Of a stretch of 64,000 nucleotides of DNA, positions 33,501 to 41,475 are shown piece by piece; position 1 is the stretch's first letter; each line of letters begins with the position of its first letter. Both the position numbers and the translations under genes were made by a program. The notes beneath the pieces are model-generated. The model was not told where the DNA came from. It did no database searches and worked only from the letters and a program-made list of their open reading frames with translations. Source of the DNA: Nitrospira sp. ND1 (GTDB lineage Bacteria > Nitrospirota > Nitrospiria > Nitrospirales > Nitrospiraceae). The stretch spans positions 3,091,839 to 3,155,838 of the forward strand of contig NZ_FWEX01000006.1 of the NCBI RefSeq assembly GCF_900170025.1. The letters run 5' to 3'.

Positions 33501-35415
33501 AGCAGAGCATGCCGCCAATGGGACCGTGGTGGGCACGGTGACCGGGAGCGACCCCGACGCCGGTGACACGAAGAGCTACAGCTTGACCAATACGGCAGGG
33601 GGGCGGTTTGCGATCAACCGGACGACCGGCGCCCTCACGGTCGCCAACAATACCTTGCTGAACTACGAAGCGGCGACGAGCCATGCCGTGACCGTCCGGG
33701 TGACCGATCGGGGCGGCCTGACCTACGACGAGACGTTCACGATCAACCTGACGAACGTGAACGAGGCCCCCACCGGGACCAATGCGACCGTCACGATCAC
33801 CGAAGATACGTCGCACGTCCTCACGGCGGCGAATTTCGGGTTCAGCGATGTGGATGCCGGGGATGCGCTGAGTGCGGTGCGGATCGACACGCTGCCGACG
33901 GCCGGGACTCTGACACTCTCGGGCACGGCGGTGACGGCGGGCCAGGTGATCATGACGGCGGACCTCGCGGCGGGCCAGCTGGTCTTTACCCCGGCGGCCG
34001 ACGCCAACGGGACCGGCTATGCCCGCATGACCTTCTCGGTGCGCGACAGCACCAATCTGTACGACCCGACGCCCAATACGCTCACGGTCAATGTCACCGC
34101 CGTCAATGACCGGCCCGTGATCACCGCCAACAGTGGGAGCAGCGTGGCCGAAGGGGGCACCGACACGATTACGAGCGCAGAGCTTGCGGCGGTGGACGTG
34201 GACAACTCTGCCGCCCAGCTCAGATTCTCTGTCGGGACCGGTCCTGCCCATGGTCGTCTGGAGTTGACGACCAGGCCGGGGGCGGCGCTGGCGACTTTTA
34301 CGCAGGCCGATCTCGCGGCCAACCGCCTGGTCTATCGTCACGATGGATCGGAAACGTTGAGCGATCGCTTTACGTTTACGGTGAGCGACGGGGCGGGAGG
34401 TTCGGTGGGCACGACCACAATGACGCTCACGATCACTCCGGTGAACGATGCGCCGACCATCATCAGCAATGGAGGAACGGCGGCCGCCTCGATCCATGTT
34501 GCGGAACATGTGACCGGCATTACGGTCGTAACCGGCGCCGATGTGGATCTCCCTGTGCAGGCCTTGATCTACTCAATCAGCGGCGGAGCGGATCAGGCGC
34601 AGTTTACGATCGACGCCTCGACCGGTGCGCTGAGTTTCGTGGCTCCTCCTGATTTTGAAGCGGCCGCCGACGCCAATGGCGACAATGTGTATATCGTGCA
34701 GGTCCGTGTCACCGACAGCCAGGGCGGCACGGCGATGCAAACCATTCAGGTGAGGGTGACGGATGGGGCGGAGGTACGCCCCTCCGGCCCGGCGCTTCCT
34801 CCCTCCCTCATTCCGATGCCTTCGGCACAGGCGGGCACATCCGTTCAGGCTCATGACGAACCACTGTCGTTTACAACGCGACAGGAGTCGGTGAATGCGG
34901 TGTCCATGAATGGGACTGATCTCGCCGGGACGATGAGCCGCTATACCGGCAGCATGCCGCCGCGCGTCGCGCCCCATTCAGGTGATGTTCATCATGAGGA
35001 AGAGCCACCTGTCGCGTCACGACCCGTTCAGTCGGATGACAGGGAGCCTTGGAACTCATCCCCGATCTCATCTACGGATGCGATCGAGGCGGGCAGGGAT
35101 GGCGATTCGGGGCCGCAGCCCTCGGCGAATGAACTGGTACTGAATAAATTGGATGAAGTGATCCTGTCGTTGCGGGAGGCGGTCGCGGTGGACCGTGAGC
35201 CGCAGTCGTTGATGGCTCAGGTGACTGCGTTGGCGGGGACGACTCTCTCTGTGGGATTTGTGCTGTGGGCCGTTCGCAAAGGAAGGCTCTTGGCCGGTTG
35301 CTGCGCGACCATTCCTACATTGTCGGCAGAAGGGCCTGGTCGGGGTCAACACCTTCGCCCACAGCTCTTGACGCCAACGTCTTCTCCGTCGCACGGCCCC
35401 GTGAACATTCCCTAG
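30598..35415 (+). CDS. Large surface protein: LEPR-XLL, DUF4347 and cadherin-like repeats
   Basis: The 1,605-residue protein has no ordinary signal peptide. Residues 34-49 read SLEQRLMFDAAAAATA, matching the LEPR-XLL N-terminal motif (Gln replaces Pro). Residues about 101-263 are a DUF4347 domain (DAIHLISHGDAGTLQLGTG, ILVYGCNFAEGEVGQAAVAR). About 270-420 is a jelly-roll-like module, and 425-1395 are cadherin-like/calcium-binding repeats (TVAEHAANGTVVGTVSGSD, SPDAGDTK-like acidic loops). The C-terminus is Pro/Ser-rich with a single hydrophobic helix near 1545-1562 (TTLSVGFVLWAVRKGRLLAG). It is the likely cargo of the upstream export genes and probably an adhesin. The start has weak ribosome binding (GAGGCAACGAGT). 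Confidence 0.88.
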   Translation: MFDFIKKYLRRNGEPSERPSSLATPSAFKQSLLSLEQRLMFDAAAAATAAEVQSEQVAQDQAEAAVSSEGTAESTTPEQQESQELLHAIGSYSPGESSTEVVFVDPTVPDYESLLAGMGPNVEVVVLDASRDGVEQIAESLTGRSGIDAIHLISHGDAGTLQLGTGTLNAESMSTHYADEFTTIQQTLSEQADILVYGCNFAEGEVGQAAVARLAELTGADVAASSDRTGHIDLGGDWKFETQVGSIETDLAITDAAQMDWKGILTTETVGDQFSSSSYDNHDGTQKWASDWTETDAGGGGASGGDVHVASSQLRIDAGSVGDQASRQVDLSGTSGAILTFDYTNSLSGSDQIEIRVSADGKTYTTLTDGVFSPKSNAGSGTVKLDISGYASASTTIQFIVTGVGGGDRLYVDNVQVGYDTGAANSAPAISSNGGGTTASVTVGENSTVVTTVTATDVDAGHTLGYSIAGGADAARFTIHNSTGQLSFVSAPSYEAPADSGGNNVYDVTVQVSDGQGGTDTQALAVTVANVNEAPTDLALSANTVAEHAANGTVVGTVSGSDVDMGDTKTYSLTDNAGGRFAINSSAGQITVANRSLINYERATSHNLTVRVTDSGGLTYDETFTINVTDVNEAAPRITSNGGGATALINIAENATAVTRVTASDADTRQTLAYSIVGGADAAKFTINSSTGALSFVSAPNYEAPTDSGGNNVYDVTVQVSDGSGGVDSQAISVTVTAVNERPTDLSLSANTVAEHAANGTVVGTVSGSDPDAGDTKSYSLTNTAGGRFAINRTTGALTVANSTLLNYEAATSHAVTVRVTDRGGLTYDETFTINLTNVNEAPSGTNATVTITEDTAHILTAANFGFSDVDAGDALSAVRIDTLPTAGTLTLSGTAVTAGQVITPADLAAGQLVFTPAANANGTGYARVTFSVRDSTNLYDPTPNTLTVNVTAVNDRPTDLSLSANTVAEHAANGTVVGTVTGSDPDAGDTKSYSLTNTAGGRFAINRTTGALTVANNTLLNYEAATSHAVTVRVTDRGGLTYDETFTINLTNVNEAPTGTNATVTITEDTSHVLTAANFGFSDVDAGDALSAVRIDTLPTAGTLTLSGTAVTAGQVIMTADLAAGQLVFTPAADANGTGYARMTFSVRDSTNLYDPTPNTLTVNVTAVNDRPVITANSGSSVAEGGTDTITSAELAAVDVDNSAAQLRFSVGTGPAHGRLELTTRPGAALATFTQADLAANRLVYRHDGSETLSDRFTFTVSDGAGGSVGTTTMTLTITPVNDAPTIISNGGTAAASIHVAEHVTGITVVTGADVDLPVQALIYSISGGADQAQFTIDASTGALSFVAPPDFEAAADANGDNVYIVQVRVTDSQGGTAMQTIQVRVTDGAEVRPSGPALPPSLIPMPSAQAGTSVQAHDEPLSFTTRQESVNAVSMNGTDLAGTMSRYTGSMPPRVAPHSGDVHHEEEPPVASRPVQSDDREPWNSSPISSTDAIEAGRDGDSGPQPSANELVLNKLDEVILSLREAVAVDREPQSLMAQVTALAGTTLSVGFVLWAVRKGRLLAGCCATIPTLSAEGPGRGQHLRPQLLTPTSSPSHGPVNIP
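32826..34115 (+). repeat. Near-identical 645-bp tandem duplication in the adhesin gene
   Basis: Segment A (32,826-33,470) and segment B (33,471-34,115) are aligned without gaps at an offset of exactly 645 bp (215 codons). They differ by scattered single bases only. Each encodes a cadherin-like repeat followed by a DUF-type beta module (TITEDTAHILTAANFGFSDV). A third, more diverged copy of the first part begins near 32,200. The degree of identity points to recent duplication or ongoing gene conversion and makes copy number a likely variable trait. Confidence 0.9.
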
Positions 35416-35570
35416 CCGACTTCTCCAACCTGACGTCCCACACAACGGATACAACGCTATACTGCAACTTGGGCCTTGACCATAGGATCCGTGGTTTGAT
35501 GAAAAAACCGCTGAGTGTAGAAATAGACGCGAACTTGTCTTAGAAGTTTCTTTGGCTGACCCACTGGCAG

Positions 35571-36293
35571 TTAGGATTCTTGCCGATCTCCTCTTATTTC
35601 CGCTGCCATTCCTAGACTCTCACAGAATTCGTCGAGGGCCTTAAGGAACTCGCTCGATAATGCGTCACGAAGTACTATGTCCCTTTCATTAACAGCCCAG
35701 CCGATGCATGGTCCTTTTGTGATGGGGTAGGGGAAATTAAAGTCCTTTTCGCTGTATTTTTCGCTAGCTTTCAGTTTTGCTAGAGGCATTCTTATTCTTG
35801 CAAACATCCTCTTCGCTTGTATGAGCCGAGGATGTCCTGTTGCTGCTGCAAGCGTTCTGAGTATTTCATAGGCTCCCAATACCCATAAATACGAATGGGT
35901 GAGAATATCGTCTAGCTCAAGGGGTTGTTCAGGAATCTGGCGGAGTCGATTTATCCAAAAGGCCGTATCCTTCTTAACAATTTCCAACTCAAACCGAGCG
36001 AGTTTTTGAATCGTCATCACACAGCCCATCTGTTCGGGAGCGTTACGAGGAAAAAGATTCGCCAATTTATGGCTGATACGGACCCATTTCGATTGTTGCT
36101 CGAAGAGCTGTGAGTGAACCACGGATAGCAGGAAATTCAATACTTCTTTTTCTGCTTGTAACCAATGCTCTAGGCTGTTGCCGTGGTGACGACCACTTTT
36201 CTCAAAAATATTGTGGGCACGTTCGGCGATTAGCCGCTCAATTTGAGATGCCCGACCCTGCAACGTTTCCCATTCAGCCTTCCAATCATTCAT
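35571..36293 (-). CDS. DUF2934-containing protein of unknown function
   Basis: The 240-residue protein begins with a DUF2934-like segment (IERLIAERAHNIFEKSGRHH, then GNSLEHWLQAEKEV) at about residues 18-53. The remainder is helical and shows no named domain; AFWINRLRQIPEQPLELDDI and the MPLAKLKASEKYSEKDFNFP part are not recognised. DUF2934 is usually a short stand-alone domain, so a 190-residue extension is uncommon. No good ribosome binding site is visible at the ATG at 36,293. It is flanked by the adhesin gene (convergent) and the tRNA-Met repeat. Base use is more AT-rich than in most neighbours, which hints at transfer. Confidence 0.6.
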   Translation of the reverse strand: MNDWKAEWETLQGRASQIERLIAERAHNIFEKSGRHHGNSLEHWLQAEKEVLNFLLSVVHSQLFEQQSKWVRISHKLANLFPRNAPEQMGCVMTIQKLARFELEIVKKDTAFWINRLRQIPEQPLELDDILTHSYLWVLGAYEILRTLAAATGHPRLIQAKRMFARIRMPLAKLKASEKYSEKDFNFPYPITKGPCIGWAVNERDIVLRDALSSEFLKALDEFCESLGMAAEIRGDRQES

Positions 36294-36657
36294 GAGCAGC
36301 AGTTTATACGATCTGTGCTAGACGATACTTCAGAGGAGAGCGCCACGGCACCCCTGGTGTACCCTGCCAATGTTTGGATCAGAGCAGCTGAGTCCTAACC
36401 ACTGGAAAGTTTGGTGGCGGCGACCCGGATTGAACGGGTGACCCGCGGCTTATGAGTTGATTAAGTAGATGTGCTACAGCTGTGGTTTCGGCATGAATGC
36501 CCTCCTATCCGCGCCCTTCGTACCCGCTTCGTAACCAGAAATACGGCTCGGCAGCCCCCCTTCGGGGGCTACCCCTGGGACGATGGTTGGGACGGTCGCC
36601 CATTCGGGTACCGGTACTGTGTCATCCGGTCTTATCGCAAGCTCGAGGGTGCAGCCT
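36294..36657. other. Intergenic region containing a partial tRNA-Met copy
   Basis: This 364-bp gap contains the left copy of the direct repeat (36,381-36,457) and no supported gene. Downstream of the repeat, AGCCCCC-CTTC-GGGGGCT forms a compact hairpin near 36,556-36,573, but it has no T-tract on either side. Short plus-strand frames here are complements of the secreted-protein gene. Confidence 0.5.
36381..36457 (-). repeat. Direct repeat, left copy: 3' part of tRNA-Met plus its flank
   Basis: This 77-bp segment matches 38,214-38,291, which covers the 3' half of the tRNA-Met gene and 32 bp of its 3' flank, with about three substitutions and one single-base gap. It stops at the anticodon arm, so it is not a functional tRNA. 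It has a C for T change in the acceptor stem. Such a split tRNA 3' end is typical of an attachment site left by integration at a tRNA gene. Confidence 0.85.
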
Positions 36658-37827
36658 TCATTGCAATGGGCACGTGCCGACGCACGGAAGGCTCCAGCCG
36701 TTCCTACTCAGGAATACGTCTGCGGGATTTATCTTGAGGGGTCCATTCGCAGGGTCGGGGCACTCGGCCTGCCCCGTCGGGCAATCTTTGAATAGGAAGT
36801 CAAACGCCTCCGTCGATGGACTGTTGCATTGGGTATCATAGCATTTGTCCCCGATCCAGGCGGGGCCACAGTCGAAATTATTACTCACGGGATAGTTGAT
36901 GGCACGGTTCGGATAACCCCCACCCATTTGAAAATAGCAGCCCCTAAGATCATTCCTTATCAGCGGAACGACGATATGCCATCGCGTCGGAGATAGGGTC
37001 TGCCACAACCACACTGCATAGCTCATTTCCCCGGCGGTACGCATCGCCTTTTGCTGCTCATCGGTTGGCGCAGTGCCTACGATGGGCGCGGCAAACGCTT
37101 TCAATTGTGACCAATCGGTGACGAGCCGGTCGTGAGTATCATTGTTGCCGTTCAGCGCCGTGTTGTACATGATCGCGAGCTTGCCTTTCACTTCTCCGAC
37201 CGCCAGGTTCGGGTCCGAAGGAAAGCCACCGTGCTTACCAATATAGTTAGAGACTTGATTAAAGACATTTGAAAACACTGGCGGGAGACCAACCACCGAC
37301 CCACCGATGGCCAATCCGACCCCGAGGAACAACTGCGTCAGATTTGCGGCTATTTGGTCGGCAGGGTCCACGTTCTGCAATTTTGCGGAGACTGAATCGA
37401 CATCGAAATCCGTCTCTGCAAAGATTTGCGTCAGCAGCGTCTGGCTGCCCGTGGGACCCAGTAACCAATCATTGGCGGTTTGGACGTAGCTCAGCTCGGT
37501 CTTGATTTGTCCCACGACCGGGGTCCAGTTGGCAGCGGTGCATGTCGATGGAGGCGACAACGCGCGCAAGTTCCCTTGCAGGGTCGCAATAATACTGGAA
37601 TCCGTCAGTTCGTCGTAGTGGCTGCGGAGGTCTGTGCCATATGTGCCCGGCGACGTGCTGATATTCGTGCTGAGGTACTGATAGCAGGCATTCTGATCTC
37701 CGGGAAACGGCGGGAAACTGGACTGTGCGGCGCGAGCGTGCCCGCCAAGCACGGTCGCAAGCATCATCATCCCTGGGAGCAGCAGCTTACGTGTCCAGGC
37801 GTTGCCTTGACGTGCGCGCATCAGCAT
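36658..37827 (-). CDS. Secreted protein of unknown function in the tRNA-Met island
   Basis: The 389-residue protein has a signal peptide (KLLLPGMMMLATVLGGHARA) and no further clear membrane segment, apart from a hydrophobic glycine stretch near residue 170 (LFLGVGLAIGGSVVGLPPVF). Cysteines cluster at the C-terminus (CGPAWIGDKCYDTQC, CPTGQAEC, CVGTC), which suggests disulfides in an extracytoplasmic domain. AAGGGGGC precedes the ATG at 37,827. I recognise no family. It is the only sizeable gene between the two tRNA-Met repeats, so it is the probable cargo of that island. Confidence 0.6.
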   Translation of the reverse strand: MLMRARQGNAWTRKLLLPGMMMLATVLGGHARAAQSSFPPFPGDQNACYQYLSTNISTSPGTYGTDLRSHYDELTDSSIIATLQGNLRALSPPSTCTAANWTPVVGQIKTELSYVQTANDWLLGPTGSQTLLTQIFAETDFDVDSVSAKLQNVDPADQIAANLTQLFLGVGLAIGGSVVGLPPVFSNVFNQVSNYIGKHGGFPSDPNLAVGEVKGKLAIMYNTALNGNNDTHDRLVTDWSQLKAFAAPIVGTAPTDEQQKAMRTAGEMSYAVWLWQTLSPTRWHIVVPLIRNDLRGCYFQMGGGYPNRAINYPVSNNFDCGPAWIGDKCYDTQCNSPSTEAFDFLFKDCPTGQAECPDPANGPLKINPADVFLSRNGWSLPCVGTCPLQ

Positions 37828-38213
37828 GTTTTAAAGCCCCCTTTTTAGAGCGGGAAGATACAACGATCCCGGTTAGCTGCTAGCGCAACGTATAAGAACG
37901 AAAGATCCTTTTTGCGAGAGCAAGTATGGGAGATGGACCCGAGGTAGTCAAATACGCGAGACGTCGGTCTAGGATCGGATCTTGGAGCGATTCATCGGTC
38001 CGACACGCCCGCGTGTGGGGCGGTTTACCGGGCTACTGTCAGGTGGCCGCCTGACTGACATATTACGGCGGCATGCCAATGGGCAATGCAATCTCTCTTA
38101 AATTGGAAACAGTCATTCTCAGTGAGGGAAAGCTGACATTGCGTTGCATTGCATCGCAAATGATGGTTCCGAGATGACGCGGGACACACTGCGCACTCTG
38201 CAAATCAGATGGA
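37828..38213. other. Intergenic region upstream of the secreted-protein gene
   Basis: These 386 bp have no supported gene. They must contain the minus-strand promoter of the secreted-protein gene, but no near-consensus -35/-10 pair stands out. The right copy of the tRNA-Met direct repeat starts at 38,214. Confidence 0.4.
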
Positions 38214-38291
38214 AGAGCAGCTGAGTCCTAAACCGCTGGAAAATTTGGTGGCGGTGACCCGGATTGAACGGGTGACCCGCGGCTTATGAGT
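38214..38291 (-). repeat. Direct repeat, right copy, overlapping the intact tRNA-Met
   Basis: This 78-bp copy includes 32 bp of 3' flank and the tRNA 3' half from the CCA end to the anticodon region. The left copy is at 36,381-36,457. The tRNA-proximal part is the more conserved, as expected if the intact gene is under selection. The interval between the copies (about 1.76 kb) would be the inserted or duplicated segment. Confidence 0.85.
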
Positions 38292-38321
38292 CCGCTGCTC
38301 TACCAACTGAGCTACACCGCC
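38246..38321 (-). tRNA. tRNA-Met (CAT anticodon)
   Basis: Read on the complement, the 76-nt sequence begins GGCGGTGTAGCTCAGTTGGT (acceptor and D arm), has the anticodon loop CTCATAA with anticodon CAT, a five-base variable region, the T arm CGGGT-TTCAATC-like loop written as CCCGTTCAATCCGGG, and an acceptor strand CACCGCC followed by A and an encoded CCA. The acceptor stem pairs fully (GGCGGTG with CACCGCC). The D arm and anticodon neighbours match elongator tRNA-Met; tRNA-Ile2 with a modified C34 also has CAT and cannot be excluded without scoring. Confidence 0.93.
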
Positions 38322-38514
38322 ACTGGAGGATGCGTGACCGGTCGAAGTGAACCGCAATAATAGCCGAAGAGGAGTTGAGGTGTCTACCGACTTGCTGATG
38401 AAAACTCAGGGCCGAGTTGGAGTGCTCGCGGTATAGCGGGACCTTCCAGGACTTGATTTGCTTTCAAGCGATCTGCAATATACGATCTCTTTCCAACTTT
38501 GCAGGTAGGGGACA

Positions 38515-39951
38515 ATGCAAGCACGAGCTGCGGACTCCGGGCAGGGTGATCAAGGTAGTCCTGCAGTCCGGGGGGCGCGTGTGCGTGCTTGTGGGGGGTG
38601 GCTTCCTGTCGCCGGGTTGTTCGTGCTCAGCGGTTTTTTCAGTTCGGCCCTGTTTCAGGATGGGCTTGCCGCTCATAAGAAAACCCCGTCCCACCGCCAT
38701 CGATCCTCTTCCATTCCCCAGATCATTCCGCAGAAGACAGGCCCGGGCTCGCAGGCCGGCGAGGCTGAAGGGCTGTATTATGCCGGGGTCGCGCTGCATG
38801 CGAAGGGAAATTACGAGCAGGCGGTGGAGAAGTTCAGATCCGCGCTTCAGAAGCGAAACGATTTCCCCGAGGCTCGGCACGCCATGGGGCTCGCGCTCGC
38901 GGCACAGGGTGCGCTGGACGAGGCCATCAACGAATATCGGGCCGCCTTGGACGCCCAACCGGAATTTGCCGCGATTCATAACAATCTGGGCGTGGCGCTG
39001 AGCGAGAAGGGGCAGCTCGATGAGGCGATTGCAGCCTATCGGCATGCCATTCGTTTGCAGCCGGGCAACGCCGCCCCTCATCACAATCTCGCGCTCGCCC
39101 TGGAGGCCAAGAACGATCTGGATGGCGCGGTCGGCGGATATCGGGAGAGTCTTCGATTGCAGCCGGACAATGCCACCGCTCACAACAACCTGGGCCTCGT
39201 GCTGCAGAAAAAAGGTCTGCTCGATGAGGCGATCGGGGAGTATCGAGCCGCATTGCGGCTTCAAGCCGGTGCGTCGGCCGCATTGTACAGTGTGAACCTC
39301 AGCGCCGCCTTGCTGGCAAAGGGAGAGGTCGACGGCGCGATCGGCGCCGGCCGCACGGCCATTCGTCTGCAACCGGAGAATGGCGACGCCCACTACAACC
39401 TGGGTTTGGCGCTGAAGGCGAAGGGGGAAGTCGAAGGGGCGTTGGCGGCCTTTCGCGAGGTGTTGAAGCTCGATCCCGGGCAAGGCGCGGTGCATTACGA
39501 CGTGGGGCAGCTCCTCGAACGAGCCGGCGAGAGTGGCGCGGCGATTGCGGAGTATCGCGCCATGTTAACCTACCGGCCGACGCACGGCCCCGCGCAAGAG
39601 GCCTTAGCCGTCCTGTTGCAGAAAAACGGCGATCTCGATGGGGCAATTGCGGCCTACCGTGCGGCGTTGCAGACGGCGCCGAAGAGTATTGCCGCCCACA
39701 ACAACCTCGGCGTCGCGCTCTTAACCAAAGGCCGGGTTGACGAGGCCTTGGCGGCCTTCCGCACGGCAACGGACTTGCAACCCGCCGATCCGATCGCCTA
39801 CTACAACCTGGGCGAGGCATTCAGTGCCCAACAGCAGCGCGGCGCGGCGATTCAGTCCTACCGCAGTTACGTCAAGCTGGCCGAGGCGCAGCCGGATCAC
39901 CGAGAGAAGGTCGAAGCGGTGCGAAAGCAGCTCGCGGAATTGGAGCGATAG
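38515..39951 (+). CDS. TPR-repeat protein with N-terminal membrane anchor
   Basis: The 478-residue protein has an N-terminal hydrophobic segment near 29-46 (WLPVAGLFVLSGFFSSALF), then about eleven 34-residue tetratricopeptide repeats from about residue 83 to the end (YYAGVALHAKGNYEQAVEKF, IHNNLGVALSEKGQLDEAIA). The repeats are close to consensus, with N-LG-AL---G--DEAI-AYR in most. It is likely anchored in the inner membrane with the TPRs in the periplasm, acting as a scaffold. GGGGACA precedes the ATG. Its stop lies just upstream of the large lipoprotein gene, so the two are probably co-transcribed. Confidence 0.85.
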   Translation: MQARAADSGQGDQGSPAVRGARVRACGGWLPVAGLFVLSGFFSSALFQDGLAAHKKTPSHRHRSSSIPQIIPQKTGPGSQAGEAEGLYYAGVALHAKGNYEQAVEKFRSALQKRNDFPEARHAMGLALAAQGALDEAINEYRAALDAQPEFAAIHNNLGVALSEKGQLDEAIAAYRHAIRLQPGNAAPHHNLALALEAKNDLDGAVGGYRESLRLQPDNATAHNNLGLVLQKKGLLDEAIGEYRAALRLQAGASAALYSVNLSAALLAKGEVDGAIGAGRTAIRLQPENGDAHYNLGLALKAKGEVEGALAAFREVLKLDPGQGAVHYDVGQLLERAGESGAAIAEYRAMLTYRPTHGPAQEALAVLLQKNGDLDGAIAAYRAALQTAPKSIAAHNNLGVALLTKGRVDEALAAFRTATDLQPADPIAYYNLGEAFSAQQQRGAAIQSYRSYVKLAEAQPDHREKVEAVRKQLAELER

Positions 39952-39958
39952 AACCCCG

Positions 39959-41272
39959 GTGGTCTTTCGTCAGGTCTCCTCGCCGTCCAGCAGCGCGCCC
40001 TCCGTTGTTCCTCCTCGTGCCGATGTCTCCTACAATGGCCTCCGCTCCTTCCGGCGATACGGCAGTGCTGCGGCGCTTTTTCTCCTCTGTGTCATGTCGG
40101 TCGGGTGTTTGTCTCCCATCGCGCTCCATCAAGCCGTACTGGAATATGATCGTGCCGTGGGGAGGGTCGAAGCTGAAATGCTCCTGCTCAATATCGCCCG
40201 CTCCCGTCATTTTCTCCCGCAGCATTTTACCGGCGTCTCCAGCGTGGCGGCGACGTTCGAATTCCAGGCCAATGCCGGATTGACGAAGACCTTCGCGTTG
40301 CCCGGTCCGGATTCACTCGGACTTACACTCGGCGGCAGCATTGCCGAACGTCCGACGATGACGATCGTGCCGATTCAAGGCGAGGAGTTTACGAGCCGCA
40401 TCCTGACCCCGTTCGACGAAAGCCGCGTGACCTTCATGTTTCAGCAGGGTGTCGAGCCGGCGATCATTCTTCGTCTCATGGCGAGCGGGATCCAGGCCAG
40501 CGGGTATGGCGAGTCGGCGTTTTACCGCAATATGCCCTATTTCGAAGACGAGTACCGGGAGTTTCGGCGGCGTGTCATGCATTTGTCTGCATTGAATCTT
40601 GAACGAGAGCTGCAAGTGACGCCGCTGATTTTCGAGCAAACCGTCTCGCTACCTTTGTCGGCGCGTTCGGGGTCCGGGGATCTGGTCAGAGGCCTGGATA
40701 AAATTCTCGATGCGATGGAACGGGGGTATGCGATCGGCGGTGTCACTGACGAACCCTCCATCACCGTTCGACGGCGTGTCACGGGGCGGACGGTGATTAC
40801 GAACTACGATCCCATGCAACTGCCGAACGAGGAGCGCCGTCTTCTCCACGAGGAGGCGCAGCGGTATCCGCGCAACTACATTCTGATCGATATCCGGCCC
40901 GACGGTCCCGGCGGGGAGTATCCATTGCACGGGTTTCTGGTCATCAGAAGTTTCAACAAGATCATGCGGTTCCTTGCCAACGGCATCGCGGCGGACCGGG
41001 AATTCCCTGTCAACCCGGACGATCGCACGGGTGAAGTGGCGCTGAACCCTGTGCAGACGATGAATATCGTGGAATCGGAATCACGCCCGGATGCCGCCGC
41101 CTTCGCCGTCAAGTTTGAGAACCGCTGGTATTCGATCGCCAAGGCGTCCCATGAGGACGGCACGTTGGACCCCTGGAATTTGGGTACGTTTCGGGTGTTG
41201 GCCCAGCTGTATCAAATGACCGTGACCGACATCTCTAAAACCCCCACACCGGCCATCACCATCGCTAAATAG
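39959..41272 (+). CDS. Large lipoprotein of unknown function
   Basis: The 437-residue product has a hydrophobic segment and lipobox (LFLLCVMSVG before Cys50). The start is most likely the GTG at 39,959, with GGAG about 13 bases upstream; there is no ATG before the lipobox except one too close to the Cys. The mature protein has YDRAVGRVEAEMLLLNIARS, VTFMFQQGVEPAIILRLMAS and AAAFAVKFENRWYSIAKASH, conserved-looking but not assigned to a named family. Its unusually long N-terminus is Ser/Arg-rich. It lies 7 bp after the TPR gene, suggesting a shared cell-envelope role. Confidence 0.75.
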   Translation: MVFRQVSSPSSSAPSVVPPRADVSYNGLRSFRRYGSAAALFLLCVMSVGCLSPIALHQAVLEYDRAVGRVEAEMLLLNIARSRHFLPQHFTGVSSVAATFEFQANAGLTKTFALPGPDSLGLTLGGSIAERPTMTIVPIQGEEFTSRILTPFDESRVTFMFQQGVEPAIILRLMASGIQASGYGESAFYRNMPYFEDEYREFRRRVMHLSALNLERELQVTPLIFEQTVSLPLSARSGSGDLVRGLDKILDAMERGYAIGGVTDEPSITVRRRVTGRTVITNYDPMQLPNEERRLLHEEAQRYPRNYILIDIRPDGPGGEYPLHGFLVIRSFNKIMRFLANGIAADREFPVNPDDRTGEVALNPVQTMNIVESESRPDAAAFAVKFENRWYSIAKASHEDGTLDPWNLGTFRVLAQLYQMTVTDISKTPTPAITIAK

Positions 41273-41475
41273 ACATCCCTGCGGGCGGCGTGAAAGGGAT
41301 TGTGGTCTCCGCCGGAAGTGTCAGCCCGGCAGCTCGTCCCCGGGGCGTCCCTGCCACCCGGGCCCGTGTGCTTGTTACCAAGCCGATCCCGGCACCGACG
41401 CAATTCAGCGGCCTGGAATGAAGTGCGGCCCCTCTTGTCAGGGGCTGCATCCGATAATTCGAAAGGAGATCCTCA

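Noticed and set aside
32758-34509. 583-codon open frame on the minus strand within the adhesin gene
   Set aside because: It mirrors the repetitive, GC-rich cadherin frame, has Arg/Gly/His-rich low-complexity composition and no ribosome binding site; the plus-strand gene has clear domains.
36550-36580. AGCCCCC-CTTC-GGGGGCT hairpin as an intrinsic terminator
   Set aside because: There is no T-tract in either direction and no gene ends next to it.
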